Assembly: GCA_903895005.1 (NCBI GenBank)
Contig: CAITSH010000036.1
Span: forward strand, 1-34,165
DNA length: 34,165 nucleotides
DNA from: an uncultured Pseudomonadota bacterium
GTDB lineage: Bacteria > Pseudomonadota > Gammaproteobacteria > Burkholderiales > SG8-39
Reading direction: 5' to 3'
Positions within the stretch are counted from its first letter, which is position 1. The number at the start of each line of letters is the position of its first letter. Under the pieces are notes generated by a model. It worked only from the letters and a program-made list of their open reading frames with translations, made no database searches and was not told the origin of the DNA. Positions 24,706 through 31,801 of this stretch are shown here, in pieces. The position numbers were made by a program, and so were the translations under genes.

Positions 24706-25857
24706 ATGCGTTTGCAGCAAGCGATGCTGGTTTTCCTTTTTCCGCTGGTGCTGGCCGCCTGCGGTGATCCCGCGGTCAAATCCAAACCACAGCCCCCCGT
24801 AGTTTCGGACAACCGGATCGTCTTTACCCAGGATAGTCCGCAGCTGGCCGCTTTCGCGATCGAGAAGGCCGGCGTGCGTGAAAAGGAAACCGTGCGCCTG
24901 AACGGCCGCATGGTCTGGGACGAAGAGCGTACGGTGCGGATCTACGCACCCTTTGCCGGCAGGGTCGAGCGTATTTTTGCCCAACCCGGCGACAAAATAG
25001 CCCAGGGTCAGGTTCTCGCCACCCTTTCGTCCCCGGATTTTGGGCAGGCCCAGGCCGAGGCGCGCAAGGCCGGCAGCGATTTCGCGCTGGCGAAGCAGAA
25101 TCTCGCGCGCGTAAAGGATTTGCACGACCATGGCGTGCTCGCGCGCAAGGAACTCAACGGTGCCGAGGCCGATCATGCGCGGGCCGAAGTTGAGCTCGCG
25201 CGAACCGGAGAGCGCCTGCGCATGTACGGTGGCCGCGCCGAGGCAATCGACCAGCGCTTTTCCGTGAAAAGTCCGATTGCAGGGCAGTTGGTAGAACGAA
25301 ACATCAATCCCGGGCAGGAGTTGCGTCCCGACCAGATGTCCGGGTCGAGCGCGCAGTTTGTCGTCACGGACCCCCAGCATTTGTGGGTGCAACTCGACGT
25401 GCCGGAGCGCGATCTTGCGGGTATCCGTACCGGGCAGGTGATGACGATCAGCGCGCCGGCCTATCCGGGCGAAGCGTTCAACGGGACGGTCACCAATGTC
25501 TCCGACTTCATCGATCCGGCAACCCGCATGGTGAGGGTGCGCGGCAGGGCAGAAAATGCGGCGCGCAAGCTCAAGGGCGAGATGTTCATCAACGCCGAGA
25601 TCACGCTCCCGGGCAGGGCTGATGTGCAGGTCTCGAGCAAGGCGGTCTACACGCGCGGCGGTGAAAGTTACGTATTTGTGCAGGATGGCCCGGGAAGCTT
25701 CACACGGCGGGCCGTGGTGGCGGGACGGGAGCAGGGCGGCCTTGTGGTGATCGGTTCGGGGGTGAAGTCTGGCGAGCAGGTAGTGGTGCAAGGCGCACTG
25801 CTGTTGCAGCAGGTGATGCAGGATGTGCGCAGTGGTTCCGCGCCCAAGGCACAGTGA
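24706..25857 (+). CDS. RND efflux periplasmic adaptor (CzcB/CusB-like), lipoprotein
   Basis: A 383-residue membrane-fusion protein. The N-terminal FPLVLAACGDP carries a lipobox with Cys19, so it is probably anchored to the inner membrane. The biotinyl-lipoyl-like domain is split around an alpha hairpin: YAPFAGRVERIFAQPGDKI (~85-103) and SPIAGQLVERNINPGQELR (~190-208), with the Ala/Glu-rich hairpin between. The beta-barrel follows from ~215, and a membrane-proximal domain ends at QGALLLQQVMQ. It bridges the RND pump and the outer-membrane channel. It lacks the His-rich N-terminal segment of Cupriavidus CzcB. GGAG stands upstream of the ATG at 24706; an in-frame extension to 24670 would lose the lipoprotein signal. 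Confidence 0.92.
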   Translation: MRLQQAMLVFLFPLVLAACGDPAVKSKPQPPVVSDNRIVFTQDSPQLAAFAIEKAGVREKETVRLNGRMVWDEERTVRIYAPFAGRVERIFAQPGDKIAQGQVLATLSSPDFGQAQAEARKAGSDFALAKQNLARVKDLHDHGVLARKELNGAEADHARAEVELARTGERLRMYGGRAEAIDQRFSVKSPIAGQLVERNINPGQELRPDQMSGSSAQFVVTDPQHLWVQLDVPERDLAGIRTGQVMTISAPAYPGEAFNGTVTNVSDFIDPATRMVRVRGRAENAARKLKGEMFINAEITLPGRADVQVSSKAVYTRGGESYVFVQDGPGSFTRRAVVAGREQGGLVVIGSGVKSGEQVVVQGALLLQQVMQDVRSGSAPKAQ

Positions 25858-25903
25858 TGGCTGCGTTCCATTATTTTCTTGCGGTTAAATCGGTGGTGCG
25901 GCA

Positions 25904-28900
25904 ATGATCAAGCGCGTGGTTTCGTATGCGTTGCACCAGCCGCTTTTTGTGCTGCTTGGCGCGCTCCTTTTCGTGGGGGGCGGCTTGTTCGCCTTCAACT
26001 CGCTCCCGATCGAGGCCTTCCCGGACGTTTCTGATACCCAGGTAAACGTCATCACCCTCTATCCGGGGAGGGCTGCCGAAGAAGTGGAAAAGCAGGTCAC
26101 AATCCCGATTGAGGTCGAACTCGCCGGGATACCCAATTCGGTGCGCATGTTCTCGCATACCCAGTTCGGTCTTTCTTTCATCATCATTACGTTCAACGAC
26201 AAGGCGGATGCGTATTTTGCGCGCCAGCAGGTCACCGAACGTTTGCGCAGCGTCGACCTTCCACCCGGCGCGCAACCGGAGCTCGCGCCGCTGTCGACCG
26301 CCATTGGCGAAATCTACCGTTACCGCCTGAAGGGGCCGCACCTTGAATCGCGCGAATTGCGCACGATTGAGGACTGGACCGTCCTGCGCCAGTTGAAGCT
26401 CATCCCCGGGGTCGCCGATGTGGTGAGCCTCGGCGGGCTGGTGAAACAGTACGAGGTCAATCCGAACCTCGGGCGAATGAAGGATTTCAAGGTCAGCCTG
26501 CAGCAGCTTTACGGCGCCTTGCAGCGCGGTAATGCAAACGCCGGCGGGGGTTATATCGAGAACGGCCGCCAGCAGATGCTGATCCGCGGTATCGGACTGT
26601 TATCGAGCGCGGACGACATCGGCACGATCGTGGTCGCCGAACGCAACGGCTCCCCGGTGCTGGTGCGCGATGTCGCCGAGGTGAACATCGGAGCCATTCC
26701 GCGCCAGGGCATCGTCGGACAGGATGCCGAGGACGACGTGGTGACTGGCATCGTCATGATGCGCAAGGGCGAAAACCCGTCGCAGGTCCTGGCCCAGGTC
26801 AAGGCGCGCGTTGACCTGCTCAACAAGGGCGGCCTGCCCAAGGGGGTCGAGATTGTCCCGTTCTACGACCGCACGTGGCTGATCGACAAAACGCTCAAGA
26901 CCGTGTTCACCAACCTGCTTGAGGGCGCGCTGCTGGTGGCGCTGGTGCTTTACCTGTTTCTCGGCAATTTCCGCGCCGCGGCGATCGTTGCGCTCGTTAT
27001 CCCGTTGTCCCTGCTGGCAACCTTCATCGGTCTCACTTTGATCGGCATTCCGGCGAACCTGTTGTCCCTTGGCGCGATGGATTTCGGCATCATTGTCGAC
27101 GGTGCCGTCATTGTCGTCGAGAACGTGTTTCGCAAGCTGACCGAGCCTCATGGTCATCACGACGAGAAGGGCCGGCTGGGACGCATTCTTGACGCGACCG
27201 TCGAGGTCGGCCGACCGACGGTTTTTTCGATGCTGATCATCATTGCCGCGCATATTCCGATATTCACGCTGCAACGCCACGAGGGCCGTATTTTCGCGCC
27301 GATGGCTTATTCGGTGGTTTCGGCGCTGATCGGCTCGCTGATCGTGTCCCTGACACTGGTGCCCCTGCTATGCCGTTTCTGGTTGAAAAAGAACCTGCCG
27401 CACGAAGACAACCGGCTGATGCGCTGGTGCAGCAGCGCCTACAAGCCCGTGCTGGTGTGGTCTATCGCCCGGCGCAAACTGGTGTTGGGTACCGCGGCGG
27501 TCGCCTTATTGCTCAGTCTTGCCCTGGTTCCGAGGCTGGGCAGCGAGTTCCTTCCGGAGCTCAACGAAGGCTCGATCTGGGTAAACCTTCCCCTGCCCCC
27601 CAGCGTGTCGGTCGCCGAATCGATGCGCGAGTTGGCGCGGGTGCGCGCCGAGATAAAGGGCATCCCCGAGGTGAACACGGTGATCTCGAAGGCCGGGCGT
27701 CCAGAGGACGGCACCGACCCCAAGCTGATTAACATGGCCGAGCTTCTGGTTGACCTGAAGCCCGAGGCGCAATGGCGGGACGGTAAGACCAAGGCGCAGA
27801 TCATCGAGGAGATGGATCGTGTGTTGTCGGCGATACCCGGGGTCGAACCATCCTTTTCGCAGCCGATTCGCGACAACGTGCTCGAGAGCATTTCGCAGAT
27901 AGACGGGCAGATTGTCATCAAACTGTTTGGCGATGACCTCGCCGTGTTGCAACGCGCCGGGCGCCAGGTGCTGTCGTCGATAACCGGCGTGCAGGGCGTG
28001 GTGCGCGCCTTTATTGATCGTGACGGTGAGCTGCCGCAGTTGCGTGTCGAGATCGACCGCGCCCAGGCCGCCCGTTACGGGCTCAACATCGGCGACGTCC
28101 AGGACGTGATCGAGATGGCCCTGGGCGGCAAGGCGGCGACCGAACTTTGGGAGGGCGAGCGCCATTACAGTGTGGTGGTACGCCTCGCCGAGCCGCAGCG
28201 GTCGATATCGAGCATGAAGGACATCCTGCTTACGACCCCGTCGGGGCTGAACATACCCCTCGCGCAGGTGGCGAACTTCCGCACCGCCGGCGGTGCGATG
28301 AACATCAGCCGAGAAAACGGCCGCCGTGTGTTGTCGGTGGGTGTTTTCATTCGTGACCGCGATATGGGAAGCGTGGTGGCCGACATGCAGGCGCGGGTGA
28401 AGGAAGTGCTCAAGCTTCCCGAGGGATATTCGGTCGGCTGGTCGGGGGAGTTTGAGAACCAGCAGCGCGCCATGGCGCGTTTGTCGGTGATTGTGCCGCT
28501 TTCGATCCTCCTTATCTTCATACTGCTTTTTGACGCGTTCCAGTCGTTCAAGAGCGCCGTGCTCATCCTACTGAACATACCGTTTGCGTTAATCGGGGGC
28601 ATCCTTGCGCTGTTCATTACAGGCATCCCGCTGTCGGTTTCGGCGGCGATCGGCTTTATCGCCCTGTTCGGTCAGGCCGTGTTGAACGGCGTTGTGATGG
28701 TCACTTATTACAACCAGCTCAAAAACCACGGTGCGTCCCCCGAGCAGGCCGTGTTGGATGGTTCCATGCTGCGCCTGCGCACCGTGCTGATGACCGGCTT
28801 GCTGGCCATGCTGGGTTTGCTGCCCATGGCCTTGTCCCATGCCATCGGCGCCGAAACGCAGCGTCCGCTCGCAGTGGTGGTGATTGGCGGGCTTATTTCA

Positions 28901-29017
28901 GCAACGCTGCTTACGCTGATCGTGCTGCCCAGTCTTTACCTGCTGTTTAATTCCGGCGGTGCCTTGAGTTCCGGTGGAAGGCACGCGCGGGACGGGAATG
29001 CCGAGGACGCGGCCTGA
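25904..29017 (+). CDS. Heavy-metal efflux RND pump (CzcA-like)
   Basis: A 1037-residue inner-membrane RND transporter with the standard twelve-helix, two-large-loop layout. In helix 4 the motif AMDFGIIVDGAVIVVEN gives D393, D399 and E406. Their 6 and 7 residue spacing equals that of D402, D408 and E415, which are needed for proton coupling in Cupriavidus CzcA. This is the signature of the divalent-cation class (Zn, Co, Cd, Ni) and differs from the CusA-type sequence for Cu and Ag. The N-terminus PIEAFPDVSDTQVNVITLYPG is also typical of the metal branch. A small His cluster (HGHHDEKG) follows helix 4. It acts with the two genes upstream. The 46-base gap after the adaptor has no strong ribosome-binding site. 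Confidence 0.95.
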   Translation: MIKRVVSYALHQPLFVLLGALLFVGGGLFAFNSLPIEAFPDVSDTQVNVITLYPGRAAEEVEKQVTIPIEVELAGIPNSVRMFSHTQFGLSFIIITFNDKADAYFARQQVTERLRSVDLPPGAQPELAPLSTAIGEIYRYRLKGPHLESRELRTIEDWTVLRQLKLIPGVADVVSLGGLVKQYEVNPNLGRMKDFKVSLQQLYGALQRGNANAGGGYIENGRQQMLIRGIGLLSSADDIGTIVVAERNGSPVLVRDVAEVNIGAIPRQGIVGQDAEDDVVTGIVMMRKGENPSQVLAQVKARVDLLNKGGLPKGVEIVPFYDRTWLIDKTLKTVFTNLLEGALLVALVLYLFLGNFRAAAIVALVIPLSLLATFIGLTLIGIPANLLSLGAMDFGIIVDGAVIVVENVFRKLTEPHGHHDEKGRLGRILDATVEVGRPTVFSMLIIIAAHIPIFTLQRHEGRIFAPMAYSVVSALIGSLIVSLTLVPLLCRFWLKKNLPHEDNRLMRWCSSAYKPVLVWSIARRKLVLGTAAVALLLSLALVPRLGSEFLPELNEGSIWVNLPLPPSVSVAESMRELARVRAEIKGIPEVNTVISKAGRPEDGTDPKLINMAELLVDLKPEAQWRDGKTKAQIIEEMDRVLSAIPGVEPSFSQPIRDNVLESISQIDGQIVIKLFGDDLAVLQRAGRQVLSSITGVQGVVRAFIDRDGELPQLRVEIDRAQAARYGLNIGDVQDVIEMALGGKAATELWEGERHYSVVVRLAEPQRSISSMKDILLTTPSGLNIPLAQVANFRTAGGAMNISRENGRRVLSVGVFIRDRDMGSVVADMQARVKEVLKLPEGYSVGWSGEFENQQRAMARLSVIVPLSILLIFILLFDAFQSFKSAVLILLNIPFALIGGILALFITGIPLSVSAAIGFIALFGQAVLNGVVMVTYYNQLKNHGASPEQAVLDGSMLRLRTVLMTGLLAMLGLLPMALSHAIGAETQRPLAVVVIGGLISATLLTLIVLPSLYLLFNSGGALSSGGRHARDGNAEDAA

Positions 29018-29032
29018 GGGCGGGGCTTGGCA

Positions 29033-29059
29033 TACAATTCGTCCGGAAGTATTTCCGGA
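29033..29059 (+). promoter_or_regulatory. Putative -10 element followed by perfect palindrome upstream of the SDR gene
   Basis: A TACAAT hexamer (29033-29038) is followed at once by TCCGGAA (29042-29048) and TTCCGGA (29053-29059), a perfect inverted repeat with a four-base centre. It would cover the expected transcription start, the classic place for a repressor operator, and it ends seven bases before the ATG, so as RNA the hairpin could also hinder ribosome binding. No clear -35 is seen. Confidence 0.45.
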
Positions 29060-29066
29060 TGATTCA

Positions 29067-30197
29067 ATGATCAAGCCCCCGATGTCGAACAAGCACGTCC
29101 TGATTACCGGTGCGACCGGTTTTCTGGGCGGAGCCATCGTTGCCGAGTTGCTTGGCAGCGAACAGGCGCCGAACATGAGTTTTTTCGTTCGCGCGAAAAA
29201 CAAGATCGAGGGCTTGTTGCGCGTGCAGGCTAACCTCGCCGGATTTGGCGTCGACGACGAAAAAATCAACACCCTCAGCCCCGGACAGGTGATCTGCGGC
29301 GATTTCGAGTACCTCGACGAACTTGAAAAAAGCGTGCGGCTTACAACGGTGACCCATGTCATCAATTGCGCCGCGCTTGCCACCTTCTCGAACAGTCCGA
29401 AAATCTGGCCGGTTAATGTCGACGGCACCTTCGCGTTCGCGTCCCTTGTCAACCGACGGGCCAGTCTGGAACGGTTCGTCCAGGTTGGCACAGCGATGTG
29501 CTGCGGCCCGAACGTGAGGAGTCCGGTCAAGGAAACCTGGGATGCGCCGGTTGATATCGAGGAACATCTCGTTCCCTATACGGCATCCAAGCTCGAAATA
29601 GAGGAAAAACTCCGGGCGGAGTTGCCGGGCCTGCCGCTGGTTGTTGCGCGGCCATCGATCATTGTCGGACATACCACGCTCGGTTGCGGTCCCTCGGGGA
29701 GCATTTTCTGGGTGTTTCGCATGGCGCATGCGCTCAAGCAGTTCACCTGCGATCTGTCCGAGTACATTGACGTCGTTCCGGTCGACTATTGCGCGTCATC
29801 AATCATCAAACTCACCTTCAAGCCCGGCTTGAAGCACGACCTGTATCACGTGTCCTCGTCACTGGACTCCTGCCGGTTTGACGAAATCGACGTCGCTTAC
29901 GCGCGGGCTGCGGGACTGTCCCCCATGGGGAAAAATTACCGCAAAATCGCGCTCGATGAACTGGCGGATCTGGCGGGGCAGTGCGAAGAGCAGTTGGGCA
30001 TCATCAACCGCAGGCTGCTGGTGCGCGCGCTAAAGCTTTACGGCGCCTTCGCCGAGCTGGATTTTGTGTTCGACAACACACGCTTGCTCGAGGAAGGGGT
30101 GGTCGCCCCGATGCGCCTCGTGGACTACATTTACCGCTGCGTGCTCACTAGCGCGGAAATCGGCATCCAGGAGCAGATGGCCGCTGATTTCAAATAG
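29067..30197 (+). CDS. SDR-family oxidoreductase, thioester-reductase/NAD_binding_4 type
   Basis: A 376-residue extended short-chain dehydrogenase. The nucleotide-binding GATGFLG is at residues 15-21, and the active-site YxxxK is Y171-TAS-K175. Between them are FFVRAKNK, the conserved GDF, THVINCAALATFS and WPVNVDGT, as in the male-sterility/thioester-reductase branch that reduces fatty acyl or other thioesters, or modifies sugar and lipid precursors. The RPSIIVGHT block after the active site supports this branch. The substrate is unknown. The ATG at 29067 precedes MIKPPMSNK; Met6 at 29082 is an alternative, and the frame is open further upstream into the pump gene. A terminator follows directly after its stop, so it is the last gene of its unit. 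Confidence 0.82.
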   Translation: MIKPPMSNKHVLITGATGFLGGAIVAELLGSEQAPNMSFFVRAKNKIEGLLRVQANLAGFGVDDEKINTLSPGQVICGDFEYLDELEKSVRLTTVTHVINCAALATFSNSPKIWPVNVDGTFAFASLVNRRASLERFVQVGTAMCCGPNVRSPVKETWDAPVDIEEHLVPYTASKLEIEEKLRAELPGLPLVVARPSIIVGHTTLGCGPSGSIFWVFRMAHALKQFTCDLSEYIDVVPVDYCASSIIKLTFKPGLKHDLYHVSSSLDSCRFDEIDVAYARAAGLSPMGKNYRKIALDELADLAGQCEEQLGIINRRLLVRALKLYGAFAELDFVFDNTRLLEEGVVAPMRLVDYIYRCVLTSAEIGIQEQMAADFK

Positions 30198-30219
30198 GCT
30201 CCAGGCATCGGAGCCTTTT
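30197..30219 (+). terminator. Rho-independent terminator after the SDR gene
   Basis: GGCTCC (30197-30202) and GGAGCC (30210-30215) form a six-pair stem with a seven-base loop, followed by TTTT. It begins at the last base of the SDR stop codon and lies just before the convergent SMR stop. Confidence 0.75.
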
Positions 30220-30221
30220 CG

Positions 30222-30554
30222 CTAGTGGTCCGGCATTGAGCCCGAAAACAGGCTGATCACCATGACACCGGCGGCAATCATGACGATGCCGGCGATGGCC
30301 GGCCAGTCGAGTTTTTGACCGAGAATCGACCAACCGACCAGGGCAATCAGCGCGATGCCGACACCCGACCAGATCGCGTAGACGATGCCGACGGGAATGA
30401 CGCGCACCGTGAGGGACAGGAAGTAAAACGCCGTCGCGTAACCGACGACCACGATGACCGACGGCCAGAATTTGGTGAATCCATCGGCCGATTTCAATGC
30501 GGACGTGGCGGCAACTTCGCCGATGATGGCGATGAGCAGCATCAAATAGGTCAT
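30222..30554 (-). CDS. Small multidrug resistance (SMR) pump, EmrE-like
   Basis: A 110-residue four-helix inner-membrane antiporter that works as a dual-topology dimer. E13 in IIGEVAATSALK corresponds to the essential E14 of EmrE; Y59 and W62 in IVYAIWSGVGIALI correspond to Y60 and W63; and AIAGIVMIAAGVMVISL matches the dimer-forming fourth helix. These favour the quaternary-cation/drug branch over the guanidinium exporter (SugE/Gdx) branch, although the split is subtle. No guanidine riboswitch was recognised upstream. It stands alone on its strand between the SDR gene and rpsU. Confidence 0.92.
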   Translation of the reverse strand: MTYLMLLIAIIGEVAATSALKSADGFTKFWPSVIVVVGYATAFYFLSLTVRVIPVGIVYAIWSGVGIALIALVGWSILGQKLDWPAIAGIVMIAAGVMVISLFSGSMPDH

Positions 30555-30738
30555 TTTGTGATCACTTCGAGGTGGGATGGCGCGACTTTACCTGCTCGCG
30601 TGAAGGTTCTGTATTTAACAGTGCAAACCCTGGAGAAATTCACGCGTGTGTTTGCATGCGACGGCGACCCGTGCCGTACCTACAGGGGGTTGAATTGAAA
30701 GCTGCCAGGACCGGGTGGTGTGCGGGCGATCCGCCCTC

Positions 30739-30768
30739 TTGCAGTTTGGTGCACAAATCAGGTACACT
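30739..30768 (+). promoter_or_regulatory. Predicted sigma-70 promoter for rpsU
   Basis: TTGCAG (30739-30744) and TACACT (30763-30768) with an 18-base spacer, ending 71 bases before the rpsU ATG. It is well placed to be the main promoter of the macromolecular-synthesis operon. Confidence 0.6.
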
Positions 30769-30839
30769 GGAGGACTTCGTTTCGGCCGTTGCGGCCAAAC
30801 GGGTGATAATCGTATCTATCTGTTTTGTGAGGGTTTTAC

Positions 30840-31052
30840 ATGCCTAGCGTACGCGTCAAGGAAAACGAACCGTTTGAAGTGGCCCTGCGCCGCTTTAAGC
30901 GCACTGTCGAAAAAACCGGTTTGCTCACCGAACTGCGTGCGCGCGAGTTCTACGAAAAGCCGACCTCCGAGCGCAAGCGCAAGCTGGCTGCCGCGGTAAA
31001 GCGCCACTACAAGCGTCTGCGCAACCAGACACTGCCGCCCAAGATGTATTGA
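30840..31052 (+). CDS. rpsU: 30S ribosomal protein S21
   Basis: A 70-residue S21, needed for translation initiation on the small subunit. It begins [20 protein letters not shown] and ends in the usual basic tail ([17 protein letters not shown]). GAGGG stands upstream of the ATG (GTGAGGGTTTTAC). It is the first gene of the rpsU-yqeY-dnaG-rpoD order, which joins ribosome, primase and sigma factor synthesis. Two hairpins follow before yqeY, suggesting that much transcription ends or is attenuated there. Confidence 0.97.
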   Translation: MPSVRVKENEPFEVALRRFKRTVEKTGLLTELRAREFYEKPTSERKRKLAAAVKRHYKRLRNQTLPPKMY

Positions 31053-31057
31053 TGCGT

Positions 31058-31138
31058 TCGGCGTCGTCTGACGCCGAGGTGGTACCAGCCGGAATGTTTC
31101 GGCGCGATCGAACGGGCGCTCCAGCCTTTCATCGCGCC
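31058..31138 (+). terminator. Two hairpins between rpsU and yqeY (attenuator-like)
   Basis: First hairpin: TCGGCGTC (31058-31065) and GACGCCGA (31070-31077), a perfect eight-pair stem with a four-base loop but no T tract. Second: GGCGCGAT (31101-31108) and ATCGCGCC (31131-31138), eight pairs around a 22-base loop, followed by GTTTTCATTT. In the E. coli operon a partial terminator between rpsU and dnaG lowers downstream expression; this pair may do the same. Confidence 0.55.
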
Positions 31139-31199
31139 GTTTTCATTTCCGGCATCTCCGGCTGAAATCAGCCCGAAGCCAGCATTGGTGAACAAGACC

Positions 31200-31646
31200 A
31201 TGTCCCTGAAAATTCGCATTACCGACGACATGAAGGCCGCAATGAAGGCCAAGGACACGCAACGCCTTGGCACCGTGCGGCTGTTGTTATCAGCGATGAA
31301 GCAGCGCGAAGTCGACGAACGCATCGAACTGTCGGACGCAGACATCCTAGGTATTTTGGAAAAAATGCTGAAGCAGCGTCGCGATTCCATTGCCCAGTAC
31401 GAGGCGGGCGGGCGCCAGGACCTGGCCGACGTGGAGAAATTCGAAATCGGCGTGCTCTCGGCGTACATGCCGCAGCAGCTCTCGCCCGAAGAGATCGCCG
31501 TCGCGGTTGCCCAGGCGATCGCTTCAGCCGGAGCCGCGGGGCCGCAGGACATGGGCAAGGTCATGGCGGTGCTCAAGCCGATGCTGGCCGGCAAGGCTGA
31601 CATGGGCGCGGTTTCGGCTCAGGTGAAGGCCAAGCTGGCAGGCTGA
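31200..31646 (+). CDS. yqeY: GatB/YqeY domain-containing protein
   Basis: A 148-residue protein of the YqeY family, related to the tail domain of the amidotransferase GatB that contacts tRNA. It starts MSLKIRITDDMKAAMKAKD, has the KQREVDERIELSDADI and YMPQQLSPEEI segments, and ends with the two small helical bundles DMGKVMAVLKP and GAVSAQVKAKLAG. The role of free YqeY is unclear. The ATG at 31200 matches the family start; TTG at 31185 and GTG at 31188 are in-frame but improbable. No strong ribosome-binding site is seen. Confidence 0.92.
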   Translation: MSLKIRITDDMKAAMKAKDTQRLGTVRLLLSAMKQREVDERIELSDADILGILEKMLKQRRDSIAQYEAGGRQDLADVEKFEIGVLSAYMPQQLSPEEIAVAVAQAIASAGAAGPQDMGKVMAVLKPMLAGKADMGAVSAQVKAKLAG

Positions 31647-31687
31647 TGGCCCTTGGTCAAGGGGCGGGGCGGATGCCGGTCTGCCGC

Positions 31688-31715
31688 TTGCGTTATTGCC
31701 GGTATCGGATATAAA
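31688..31715 (+). promoter_or_regulatory. Possible promoter upstream of dnaG
   Basis: TTGCGT (31688-31693) and TATAAA (31710-31715) with a 16-base spacer, in the 155-base gap between yqeY and dnaG and about 87 bases before the favoured dnaG start. A CCTTG-GT-CAAGG palindrome (31651-31662) lies just upstream. Confidence 0.4.
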
Positions 31716-31801
31716 TAGACGCAGCACGTTCGCGCAGCACACCCGCTTTTGTGCGCCTGAGCCCCTTATTGGCAGAACCCAGACCGTATCTTCGCGCGCC
31801 G

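Noticed and set aside
24649..25791. A 380-codon open frame antisense to the efflux adaptor gene
   Set aside because: It lies wholly across the intact CzcB-like gene and shows no family motifs.
30555..30700. Guanidine (ykkC or mini-ykkC) riboswitch upstream of the SMR gene
   Set aside because: No paired ACGR-loop hairpins or ykkC core could be found in the minus-strand leader, and the pump looks EmrE-like rather than Gdx-like.
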